From assembly GCA_963728445.1 (NCBI GenBank), contig CAVSJO010000005.1:186001-250000 (forward strand): a stretch of 64,000 nt of DNA, in the 5' to 3' direction. Below are positions 45,587 to 53,308 of this stretch, in pieces (the first letter of the stretch is position 1; each line of letters begins with the position of its first letter). Position numbers and translations under genes: made by a program. The notes under the pieces are model-generated. The model did no database searches. It was not told where the DNA came from and was given only the letters and a program-made list of their open reading frames with translations. The DNA comes from CAVSJO01 sp963728445. Lineage in GTDB: Bacteria > Gemmatimonadota > Gemmatimonadetes > Longimicrobiales > RSA9.

Positions 45587-47034
45587 TGGGGCATGGACCG
45601 TCCGCTGCGACCTTCGGCCGGGTGCTCGCGCCGGTCCTCCTCTCCGGGATCGGCGTGCTCGCGCCCTCGGCCGTCCGCGCCCAGGGCGCCACGTGCTCGC
45701 TGGAGGCGTCGAAGTCCGTCACGCAGGGCAACATCATGTTCATCAGCGGACCGCTGGCCGTTCGCTGCACGGACGGCGTGACGGTGCGGGCCGACAGCGC
45801 GGTGAACCTGACGGAGCAGAAGGAGTGGTACCTCATCGGCCACGTAACCTACGCCGACACGGCCAAGCGCATGAAGGCGGACTGGGTCCACTACCAGTCG
45901 CAGCAGCGCTACCTGCAGGGCCGTGGCAGCGTCCGGGTCGAGGACCAGAAGTCGCGGTCCGTGATCACCGGCGAGGGGCTGCAGTACTTCCGGGAGGCGC
46001 CGTCCATGGGGCGCGAGGAGTCGCGGCTCGTCGTGGACGGCGGCAGCCCGCACGCCGAGCTGTATCCTCGCGACACCGCGTCGGCCGCACCGCCGGACTC
46101 CGTGAAGCCCACGATCGTCGACGCGCGCGTCATCCAGATCACCGGCGAGAACTCGTTCCAGGGCACGGGAGACGTCCACGTGATCCGCGGCGAGATCGAC
46201 GGGACGGGGGACCAGGCCGACTACGACGAGGCGACGCGCCGCCTCCGGCTCACCGGCCACGCGACGGTCACGGGCGAGACGTTTGACCTCACGGCCAATG
46301 CAGTGGACGCATTCCTCGACGCCAGCAACCGCATCGAGCGCGTCATCGCGCTGGGGAACGCGGTCCTGACGTCGGACCAGGCGAAGCTGACCGCGCCGGA
46401 AGTCCGCATCGCCTTCGAGGACGGACAGGCGCATCGCCTGATCGCTCTCGGGGCCCGGCGAGCCGCGAAGGAGGCCGCGCCCTCGGACAGCACGCTGCAG
46501 GCGGTCGCGCATTCCGAGGGCATGCGTGTGGTCGCGGATTCCATCGACGCCCTGTCCGGGGGTGAGGCCGTCGACAGCATCTACGCCGTGGGGCGCGCCT
46601 ACGGCCAGCAGCTCGCGGACACGGTCCGCGCGGGGCTGCCGGACGTCGTCGACACCGACTGGGCGCGGGGCGACACCATCCGCGCCTACTTCGCCCAGCT
46701 CCCCGACTCGCTGGTGAAGCCGACCGGGCCCGCCGCGACCTCCCGGGACAGCGCCGCCGCACGCACGCAGCTCGAGCGGCTCGTCATCGTGGGCGCGAGC
46801 GACAGCGAGCCCGCGCAGTCCGTCTACAGGTCCCGGGACAGGAACGCGGGTCCGGCCACGAAGCCGGACATCAACTACCTGGTGGCCAGGACCATCACGC
46901 TCAGGCTGTCGGAGGGCGACGTGCGCATCGTGGAAGCCAGCGGCTCCGTGCACGGCGTCCACCTCACGCCGACCGGCAGGACGGCGCCCGCGGACACTAC
47001 CGTTTCGCCGCCTCGAAGCGGGAGCCGACCGTGA
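45586..47034 (+). CDS. lptA: Large OstA/LptA-like LPS export protein
   Basis: A 482-residue secreted protein with signal peptide (VLAPVLLSGIGVLAPSAVRA ending AQ). Repeating OstA-like beta units are visible: SVTQGNIMFISGPLAVRC, DSAVNLTEQKEWYLIGHV, RMKADWVHYQSQQRYLQGRG, RVIQITGENSFQGTGDVHVI, QADYDEATRRLRLTGHATVT and GNAVLTSDQAKLTAPEVRIA. It is more than twice the length of E. coli LptA (185 residues), resembling the OstA-type proteins of other phyla. The C-terminal 150 residues are less regular and rich in Ala, Asp and Arg. It would form the periplasmic LPS bridge between LptC and LptD. Confidence 0.8.
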   Translation: MGHGPSAATFGRVLAPVLLSGIGVLAPSAVRAQGATCSLEASKSVTQGNIMFISGPLAVRCTDGVTVRADSAVNLTEQKEWYLIGHVTYADTAKRMKADWVHYQSQQRYLQGRGSVRVEDQKSRSVITGEGLQYFREAPSMGREESRLVVDGGSPHAELYPRDTASAAPPDSVKPTIVDARVIQITGENSFQGTGDVHVIRGEIDGTGDQADYDEATRRLRLTGHATVTGETFDLTANAVDAFLDASNRIERVIALGNAVLTSDQAKLTAPEVRIAFEDGQAHRLIALGARRAAKEAAPSDSTLQAVAHSEGMRVVADSIDALSGGEAVDSIYAVGRAYGQQLADTVRAGLPDVVDTDWARGDTIRAYFAQLPDSLVKPTGPAATSRDSAAARTQLERLVIVGASDSEPAQSVYRSRDRNAGPATKPDINYLVARTITLRLSEGDVRIVEASGSVHGVHLTPTGRTAPADTTVSPPRSGSRP

Positions 47035-48236
47035 GCGATCAGCCGATCCTCGCCTTCGCGGCGCGCCTCCGCCCCCACGACGCGTCGGTCGCCATCGCGC
47101 TCCACGAGCTGGTCCGCCGGGCGAGCCCCGAGGGCGTGGTGGACCGTGGCGACTGGATCGCCGGCGTGCGCAACGCCTACGACAGCGAGCTCCCCACCCG
47201 CGATCCGGCCGGGGAGGCCGCGGGCATGGTCCCGGCCGACCAGCTCGCCCGCTACCTCGAACAGCACGTTCTCCGGCCACTGAAGGACGAGGGGATCGCC
47301 GAAGGCGTTCCCGAGGGGCCCGACTGGGAGCGGGCGCGGATCCTGCCCGAGACCTGGGCGGCGACGCAGCCCGACAGGGACCGCGTCGTCGCGCGGCTGC
47401 ACGAGACGGCCCACGCGCTGCTGGCGCCCACGGTGGAGGCGACGCAGCGGCCCGCGCCGTCGGCCAACGGCAACGGCCGCAGCACGCTGGAGGCGAAGGG
47501 GCTCGTGAAGGTGTTCCGGCGACGTCGCGTGGTGAACGACGTCGACGTGCGCGTCACGCAGGGCGAGATCGTCGGTCTGCTGGGCCCGAACGGGGCAGGC
47601 AAGACCACCACGTTCTACATGGTCGTCGGGCTCATCCCGCCCACCGACGGAGAGGTCTTCCTGGACGGCGAGAACCTGACGCGGACCCCCATGTACCGGC
47701 GGGCACGGAAGGGAATCGGCTACCTCGCGCAGGAGCCATCCATCTTCCGGAAGCTCACCGTGGAAGAGAACATCCTGGCCATCCTCCAGACGCTCGGCAT
47801 CGGCCGTGCAGAGAGAAGGGAACGCCTGGAGCAGCTCCTCGACGAGCTCTCGATCAAGCACCTGCGAAAGGCGAAGGCCTACTCGCTGTCGGGGGGCGAG
47901 CGACGTCGGCTCGAGATCACCCGCGCCCTCGTCAGCGAGCCGAAGTTCATGCTGCTGGACGAGCCGTTCGCCGGCGTGGACCCCATCGCGGTCCACGACA
48001 TCCAGCAGATCGTCGCGGGGCTCCGGCACCGGGGGATCGGCGTCATCATCACCGACCACAACGTCGAGCAGACGCTCGACATCGTGGATCGGGCCTACAT
48101 CATGTACGACGGCCGGGTCCGTGTCTCCGGCACGGTCGCGGAGCTGGTCTGGAACGACGAAGTCGCAGAGATCTATTTCGGCCCAACGCTCACGGCGCGC
48201 ATGCGCGAGCGTTACGCACAGCCCGAGGACGTATGA
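47031..48236 (+). CDS. lptB: LptB ABC ATPase with a 150-residue N-terminal extension
   Basis: A 401-residue protein. Residues about 153-395 are a standard LptB: LLGPNGAGKTTTFYMVVGLI (Walker A), GIGYLAQEPSIFRKLTVEEN (the LptB Q-loop), LSGGERRRLEITRAL, FMLLDEPFAGVDPIAV and GVIITDHNVEQTLDIVDRAY. The first 150 residues form a helical, acidic domain of unrecognised family (LAFAARLRPHDASVAIALHE, DWERARILPETWA, RVVARLHETAHALL). The extension has no internal ATG near the domain joint, so this is a real fusion if the sequence is right. It drives LPS extraction with LptFG. GTG start overlaps the lptA stop by 4 nt. Confidence 0.9.
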   Translation: MSDQPILAFAARLRPHDASVAIALHELVRRASPEGVVDRGDWIAGVRNAYDSELPTRDPAGEAAGMVPADQLARYLEQHVLRPLKDEGIAEGVPEGPDWERARILPETWAATQPDRDRVVARLHETAHALLAPTVEATQRPAPSANGNGRSTLEAKGLVKVFRRRRVVNDVDVRVTQGEIVGLLGPNGAGKTTTFYMVVGLIPPTDGEVFLDGENLTRTPMYRRARKGIGYLAQEPSIFRKLTVEENILAILQTLGIGRAERRERLEQLLDELSIKHLRKAKAYSLSGGERRRLEITRALVSEPKFMLLDEPFAGVDPIAVHDIQQIVAGLRHRGIGVIITDHNVEQTLDIVDRAYIMYDGRVRVSGTVAELVWNDEVAEIYFGPTLTARMRERYAQPEDV

Positions 48237-49684
48237 GCATGAAGACCGGACTGTATCAGGGCACGCAGCTCAAGCAGGAGATGAAGATCAATCCTCGCCT
48301 TTACCAGGCGATGGATCTCCTGTACATGCCGCTGCTCGACCTCCAGCAGCACATCAACCAGGAGCTGCTGAACAACCCCTTTCTCGAGCTGGAGGCCCCC
48401 GCCGCCGAGGCGGAGCTGACGTCCGAGAAGGAGAAGGAGAAGGAGAAGGAGGACGAGGAGATCGACTGGGAGGAGATCCTCCTGGACGGCTTCGACGCCG
48501 GGGGGCGCAAGCAGGAGTACGAGCAGAAGGAATACTACGAGGCGGTGCCGGTCGAGACCCGGGACCTGGCCGACCATCTGCGCGACCAGCTCATGCTCCT
48601 GCCCATCAACGAGCGGGAGCAGCTCCTCGGCGAGGAGATCATCGGCAACATCGACGACGACGGCTACCTGACCTGCTCCGTGGAGGAGGTCCTCGGTCCG
48701 CTGAACGAGTGGATGAAGGAGCAGGGGCAGGAGTGGGCCAACACCGAGGCCGAGGCCGAGCCGTTCAGCCTCGAGGAGGCGGAGAAAATGCTCCTGACGA
48801 TCCAGGGGTTCGATCCGCCCGGCATCGCCGCCCGTGACCTGCGCGAGTGCCTGCTCCTCCAGCTCCGCGAGATCGAGGAGCAGGACTCCCTCGCCTACCG
48901 CATCGTCGACACGTACTACGATCAGCTCATCAATCACCGCTGGTCGGAGATCTCCAAGGAGCTGGGCGTCTCCCAGAAGGAAGTCCAGACGGCAGCCGAC
49001 GAGGTGTCCAAGCTGGACCCGAAGCCCGGCCTCAAGTACGCCGCGCCCAAGGACGACTACATCACGCCGGACCTGGTGGTCGACAAGGTCGAGGGCGACT
49101 ACCTCGTCTTCCTGAACGACACGAACATGCCCCGGCTCCGCCTCTCCCGCGCCTACCGCGAGGTCGCCCGGGACAAGAACAAGTTCAAGGGAGAGAACAA
49201 GGAGTTCATCTCCAACAAGCTGAACAGCGCCAACTGGATGATCCAGGCGATCGAGCAGCGTCGCCAGACCATGCTGAAGGTCATGAACTTCATCGTCGAT
49301 CGTCAGCGAGAGTACTTCGAGCGGGGCGTGCAGTACCTGAAGCCCCTCACGCTGCGGGAGGTCGCGGAAGTGATCGACATGCACGAGTCGACGGTCAGCC
49401 GCGTCACGAACGAGAAATTCGTGCAGACGCCGCGGGGAGTGCTGCCGCTGAAGTTCTTCTTCTCCAGCGGGCTCTCCACGGACTCCGGCGAGGACGTCAG
49501 CGCCCGGGGGATCCGGGCCAAGATCGAGAAGCTGGTGGCGGAGGAGAACCCCAAGAAGCCGCTGACCGATCAGGCCATCGTCAACGTGCTCAAGGAGGAG
49601 GGCATCCAGATCGCCCGACGCACCGTCGCGAAGTACCGCGACCAGCTCGGCATCCTTTCCGCCCGGATGCGCAAGCGGGTCTGA
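48233..49684 (+). CDS. rpoN: RNA polymerase sigma-54 factor
   Basis: A 483-residue sigma factor. Region I is YQGTQLKQEMKINPRLYQAM with PLLDLQQHINQELLNNPFLE. Region II is an acidic linker (a KEKEKEKEDEEIDWEE stretch). The core-binding domain follows (LLTIQGFDPPGIAARDLREC, VSKLDPKPGLKYAAPKD), then the HTH and the RpoN box ARRTVAKYR near residue 460. It directs RNA polymerase to -24/-12 promoters and needs an activator such as the PrsR-like regulator in this window. The lptB-rpoN order is common in proteobacteria as well. ATG overlaps the lptB stop by 4 nt. Confidence 0.96.
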   Translation: MSMKTGLYQGTQLKQEMKINPRLYQAMDLLYMPLLDLQQHINQELLNNPFLELEAPAAEAELTSEKEKEKEKEDEEIDWEEILLDGFDAGGRKQEYEQKEYYEAVPVETRDLADHLRDQLMLLPINEREQLLGEEIIGNIDDDGYLTCSVEEVLGPLNEWMKEQGQEWANTEAEAEPFSLEEAEKMLLTIQGFDPPGIAARDLRECLLLQLREIEEQDSLAYRIVDTYYDQLINHRWSEISKELGVSQKEVQTAADEVSKLDPKPGLKYAAPKDDYITPDLVVDKVEGDYLVFLNDTNMPRLRLSRAYREVARDKNKFKGENKEFISNKLNSANWMIQAIEQRRQTMLKVMNFIVDRQREYFERGVQYLKPLTLREVAEVIDMHESTVSRVTNEKFVQTPRGVLPLKFFFSSGLSTDSGEDVSARGIRAKIEKLVAEENPKKPLTDQAIVNVLKEEGIQIARRTVAKYRDQLGILSARMRKRV

Positions 49685-49694
49685 CGCCCAGCGC

Positions 49695-50669
49695 ATGAAC
49701 GAGCCCATCGCCGACCTGCCGCCGAAGGCCCGCCGCGACTTCGCCGTGGTCGTCCCCGCGTACAACGAGGCCGACAACGTGGCGGAGCTCGTGGCGGAGC
49801 TGCAAGCCACGTTCGAGCGCCACGGGCTCGAGGGGGAGGTGCTCATCGTCGACGACGGCTCCTCCGACGACACCGCCGCGCGTGCCCGGGCCGAGGCGGA
49901 GCGCTGGCCCCGCCTGCGCGTCCTCTCGCACCGCCGCAACTTCGGGAAGACGGAAGCCCTGGTGACGGCAGCCGAGAACACCGACGCCCGCTGGCTCGTC
50001 CTCTTCGACGCCGACCTCCAGCACTCCACCGAGGAGATCCCCCGCTTCCTCGCGCGCCTCGCGGAAGGATGGGACATCGTCACCGGTCGAAAGGTCGGGC
50101 ACTACGAGAAGGCCGCCGTCTCCCGCGTCTACAACGCGCTCAACCGGCGGCTCTTCCACGTGCCGGTCAGCGATCTCAACTCCATGAAGGCGTTCCGGCG
50201 CGACATCCTGGACGAGATCCACCTCCGCCACGACTGGCACCGTTTCTTCGTCGTCCTCGCCTACGCCCGCGGCTTCACCATCACCGAGCTGGACATCGAG
50301 CTGCTGCCCCGGCGCCACGGCGAGTCGAAGTACGCAGGGCGCGGACGCATCGTCGTCGGGCTGCTCGATCTGCTCTCCGTCGCCTTCTTCCTCTTCTTCT
50401 CCCGCAAGCCGCTCATGCTCTTCGGCGTGACCGGCCTGACCATGGCGAGCCTCGGCTTCCTCGTCGGCCTCGTGACCATCGCCCTCCGCATCGGACACGC
50501 GATGCCGCCGTTCGGATTCCGCCCGCTGCTCTACCTGGTCATCCTGCTGGAGACCCTCGGCTTCCTGCTCTTCGGCTTCGGATTCCTTGCCGAGCTCATC
50601 GCCCAGCAGCGCGCCGAGATCGAGGGCGTGCACCGGAAGCTGAGCGGTATCGGGCGGACAGAGGAGTGA
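49695..50669 (+). CDS. Polyprenyl-phosphate glycosyltransferase (GT2, GtrB/ArnC-like)
   Basis: A 324-residue protein. The GT-A domain starts DFAVVVPAYNEADNVAELVA and has VLIVDDGSSDDTAARARAEA, RVLSHRRNFGKTEALVTAAE and the metal-binding DADLQHSTEEIPRFLARL. Further on, SMKAFRRDILDEIHLRHDWH and ELLPRRHGESKYAGRGRIV match the GtrB/DPM class. Two C-terminal membrane helices (LMLFGVTGLTMASLGFLVGL, LLYLVILLETLGFLLFGFGF) fit undecaprenyl-phosphate glycosyltransferases. It likely makes a polyprenyl-phosphate-sugar used at the periplasmic side. It lies 10 nt behind rpoN in the same operon. Confidence 0.88.
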   Translation: MNEPIADLPPKARRDFAVVVPAYNEADNVAELVAELQATFERHGLEGEVLIVDDGSSDDTAARARAEAERWPRLRVLSHRRNFGKTEALVTAAENTDARWLVLFDADLQHSTEEIPRFLARLAEGWDIVTGRKVGHYEKAAVSRVYNALNRRLFHVPVSDLNSMKAFRRDILDEIHLRHDWHRFFVVLAYARGFTITELDIELLPRRHGESKYAGRGRIVVGLLDLLSVAFFLFFSRKPLMLFGVTGLTMASLGFLVGLVTIALRIGHAMPPFGFRPLLYLVILLETLGFLLFGFGFLAELIAQQRAEIEGVHRKLSGIGRTEE

Positions 50670-51034
50670 GCGGCGACGCCCCGGGGGACTCTTCCATCCG
50701 GCCCGGCAGGCCGGACGATCGGGACTGGATCCTGGCCCTCGCACCCCGGCTCCACGAGTTCGGACCGCCGCCGTTCCGCCCCCGCCCCGCCATGTCCACC
50801 GACTACTTCACCGGCGAGGCCCACGGGCACGTCTCCGACATCGTCGTCGATCCGCAGCAGGAGGGCAGGGGAGTCGGCCGCGCCCTCCTCGCCGCCGCCG
50901 AGGACTGGGCCCGCTCGCGCGGATACCGCCTCATCTCGCTGAACGTGTTCGGGGACAACGACAGGGCCCGACGCCTGTACGAGGCCGTCGGCTACGGGAC
51001 GGACACCGTGAAGATGGTGAAGGAGATCGGCTAG
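50666..51034 (+). CDS. Short GNAT-family acetyltransferase
   Basis: A 122-residue protein. The acetyl-CoA pyrophosphate-binding motif is clear in VVDPQQEGRGVGRALLAAAE (Q/RxxGxG/A), preceded by HGHVSDIVVDP and followed by WARSRGYRLISLNVFGDNDR and ARRLYEAVGYGTDTVKM. Typical GNATs of this type are about 150-160 residues; the part that normally bears strands beta2 and beta3 between the N-terminal helices and DYFTGEAHGH looks missing, so activity is doubtful. GTG start overlaps the GT2 stop (GTGA). It is convergent with the ATPase gene; their stop codons overlap. Confidence 0.8.
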   Translation: MSGDAPGDSSIRPGRPDDRDWILALAPRLHEFGPPPFRPRPAMSTDYFTGEAHGHVSDIVVDPQQEGRGVGRALLAAAEDWARSRGYRLISLNVFGDNDRARRLYEAVGYGTDTVKMVKEIG

Positions 51035-52272
51035 CGGCCGAGGTGGTCGATGGCGACCAGCACGCCCGCGTCCGGCAGCGCGTTCGACACCACCCACGCC
51101 CGGGCGAAAGGGCTCTCGAAGGAGAATCCGGACGGGGCGTCGTCGTCCCGGGCCAGCAGCCCTCGATCCACCAGCGCCAGGCCCGTGTTCCGCGCCGTCC
51201 CGCCGTACGACAGCCCGAAACGCTCCAGCGTGTCCTTCGCCGCGATGCCGCCGCCGCCCCACGCGACCGCCCGCAGCACGTTCTGCTGCACCGGCGTCAG
51301 GTTCGCCCACTGCGCACGCAGAGGCGCGTCCTCCTCCGCCACCACCCGCGCCAGGGCGGCACGCACGACGACGGCGGCGGCGGCCTCGCTGCCGGACTGC
51401 GCACCGGCCGCCTCGGCGACGTCGGCCTCGCGTCCGCTGCGCACCACTTCGTAGACCGCACGCGCCAGCCTCACCACGTCGCGCGTGCGGGGCCCCGCCA
51501 CCTCGATGCACCGGGCACCGGCACCCGCCGCCGCCACGCCCGCCCCCTTCAGCCGCTCGTCCACCCACCGCGCCAGGTGCCGCGTATCGATGGGGCCCAG
51601 CTCCAGCAGGTCGAACATCCCGTAGAACGCCCGCTTCCGCCCCGTCATCGCCCGGATCAGCGACGTGTCCGACCCCGCCAGCACGTAGCTCACGTGGTCG
51701 TGGTGCTGGATCGCACCCCGCAGCCGCCACTCCGCCGATTCGCCCCCGAACCGGTGGATCTCCTGGAACTCGTCCAGGACCACGCCCAGCGTCGTCTTCC
51801 TGGCCGCCGCCATCGCCTCCAGGGCGTCCAGCACGCCCGTGAACGACGCGTGCTGCTCGTCCTCCCCCCGCGACCGCAGCGACGCGTCCACCGTCGGGAT
51901 CGCCAGCCCGCTCACCGGGTCCGGCACGAGCTGCAGCCGGATCCGCAGCCGCCCGACGAAATCACTCGCCATTCCCCGCCACGTCCGCCCCAGGGCCCGC
52001 GTCGCCGACTCCAGCACCCGGTTCGCCATGTCCGCCGGCGAGGACGCCGTCGACAGGTCCGCGAAGACGACCTTCGCCTTTGCGCGCCGGGCCGCCCGCT
52101 CACCCGCCCGCAGGACCGACGTCTTGCCCATGCGCCGCTCGCCGTAGACCAGCAGCCGCCTCGGCGCCTCCACCAGCGCCCGCTTCACCCGGGCGACCTC
52201 GTCGGCGCGGTCCGTGAAGAACGGCGGCGCGACGACGCCCTCGATGCGGAAGGGGTTTGGTAGCTCATTCAT
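51031..52272 (-). CDS. ATP-binding protein of the archaeal-type ATPase_2 / STAND-like class
   Basis: A 413-residue protein. The P-loop is VYGERRMGKTSVLRAGERA near residue 45; a Walker B-like TLGVVLDEFQEIHRF is near 160, then VSYVLAGSDTSLIRAMTGRK and FYGMFDLLELGPIDTRHLAR as in AAA ATPase_2 proteins. The C-terminal third looks like a winged-helix domain (LTPVQQNVLRAVAWGGGGIA, RNTGLALVDRGLLAR). It may couple ATP binding to DNA binding; its function is not known. The ATG directly follows a promoter with 6 nt spacing (leaderless) and it stands alone, between convergent and tandem neighbours. Confidence 0.75.
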   Translation of the reverse strand: MNELPNPFRIEGVVAPPFFTDRADEVARVKRALVEAPRRLLVYGERRMGKTSVLRAGERAARRAKAKVVFADLSTASSPADMANRVLESATRALGRTWRGMASDFVGRLRIRLQLVPDPVSGLAIPTVDASLRSRGEDEQHASFTGVLDALEAMAAARKTTLGVVLDEFQEIHRFGGESAEWRLRGAIQHHDHVSYVLAGSDTSLIRAMTGRKRAFYGMFDLLELGPIDTRHLARWVDERLKGAGVAAAGAGARCIEVAGPRTRDVVRLARAVYEVVRSGREADVAEAAGAQSGSEAAAAVVVRAALARVVAEEDAPLRAQWANLTPVQQNVLRAVAWGGGGIAAKDTLERFGLSYGGTARNTGLALVDRGLLARDDDAPSGFSFESPFARAWVVSNALPDAGVLVAIDHLGR

Positions 52273-52278
52273 GCTACG

Positions 52279-52307
52279 AACCTATAGCCGGGATGCGAAT
52301 ATCGCAA
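52279..52307 (-). promoter_or_regulatory. Candidate promoter of a leaderless ATPase gene
   Basis: Minus strand TTGCGA, 17 bp, TAGGTT, then 6 nt to the ATG. The predicted +1 coincides with the start codon. It sits in a locally AT-richer 35-bp stretch. Confidence 0.6.
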
Positions 52308-52317
52308 TCTTGCTACG

Positions 52318-52347
52318 GAGGCTGAGGCTGAGGCTGAGGCTGAGGCT
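52318..52347 (+). repeat. Five tandem GAGGCT hexamers
   Basis: Five perfect GAGGCT units; the last overlaps the stop codon of the flippase-like gene. The complementary AGCCTC hexamer recurs at 61841-61876. Confidence 0.9.
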
Positions 52348-53308
52348 AGGGGCTTCGCCGGGCGCCGCGGGTCGCGAGGACGACGGCGGCGGCGCCGACG
52401 AGCTCGGCTGCCACGATCCAGAGGCGGGAGCCGAGGGCGACGACGGCGGCGACGGAGCCGGGGAAGAGGGGGGTCAGCAGGGCGGTCATGCTGAGCTCCC
52501 GGGCGCCGAGGCCGGCGGGAGCGATGAAGACGAGGTAGCCGGCCAGGAAGGCCAGCGCGTTGGCGCCCGTGAGGGCGAAGAGGGCGCCGGCGGGAGGCGG
52601 CAGCAGCGAGCGGACGAACAGCCAGAGGGCGGCGCCGTAGCCGAGCCAGGAGACGATCCCCATCCCCAGGAGCAGGAGTCCGTCGGTCCAGCCGCCGCGC
52701 CAGACGAGGACGTCCCGGTGCAGCCACCGGGGCACGAGGCGGAGGAGCCCGTTCAGCACGGCGGGGTGGACGGCGAGGACGGCGACGGGGAGGACGACCA
52801 GTCCGCCCCAGGCGGGTACGCCGGAGAGGCCGACGTGGGCGAGCACGGCGCCGGTGGGCAGCATCGCAAGGCCGACGAGCAGGGAGGAGAGGAGCGTGAA
52901 GCCCATGTTCACGACCAGCGAGGTCACGACGACGGCACCGGGCACGCCCCTGTCGCGGGCCATCTGGGCCGCGCCGACGAACTGCCAGATCTTGCCGGGG
53001 ATGTAGCGGGCCAGGTTCGAGAGGAACCAGATGCGCAGGATGTCGCGGTAGCGGAGCGTGGACGGAGCGAGGCATCGGAGCGCGCGCAGCCAGGCGTAGA
53101 CGCCGAAGCAGAAAACGGCGACGAGGGCGAGCACGCTGAGCGGCAGGAGCAGCGGGTCCACGTGCCACTCGTAGGCGCGCAGGCGGCTCCAGTCCCGGGC
53201 GACCGTCCGGCCGAGGAAGGCGAAGGCGCCGAGGACGAGGATCGCGCCGACGGCGCGCCGTCCCCATCCGGAACGCCGTCCGGAGGGAGCGCCGTCGTCC
53301 GGGGTCAT
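52346..53308 (-). CDS. Flippase-like membrane protein (LPG_synthase_TM / AglD-type)
   Basis: A 320-residue protein with about eight hydrophobic helices, including LLLPLSVLALVAVFCFGVYA, VVTSLVVNMGFTLLSSLLVG, LVVLPVAVLAVHPAVLNGLL and GANALAFLAGYLVFIAPAGL. The last of these is followed by GARELSMTALL, and RIWFLSNLARYIPGKIWQFV matches the conserved N-x-x-R-Y-x-P-G-K/R-x-W motif of the UPF0104/LPG_synthase_TM family, seen in glycan-lipid flippases and lysyl-phosphatidylglycerol proteins. The ATG overlaps the YfhO-like stop by 4 nt. In this operon it would most likely move a polyprenyl-linked sugar or glycolipid across the inner membrane. Confidence 0.8.
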   Translation of the reverse strand: MTPDDGAPSGRRSGWGRRAVGAILVLGAFAFLGRTVARDWSRLRAYEWHVDPLLLPLSVLALVAVFCFGVYAWLRALRCLAPSTLRYRDILRIWFLSNLARYIPGKIWQFVGAAQMARDRGVPGAVVVTSLVVNMGFTLLSSLLVGLAMLPTGAVLAHVGLSGVPAWGGLVVLPVAVLAVHPAVLNGLLRLVPRWLHRDVLVWRGGWTDGLLLLGMGIVSWLGYGAALWLFVRSLLPPPAGALFALTGANALAFLAGYLVFIAPAGLGARELSMTALLTPLFPGSVAAVVALGSRLWIVAAELVGAAAVVLATRGARRSP

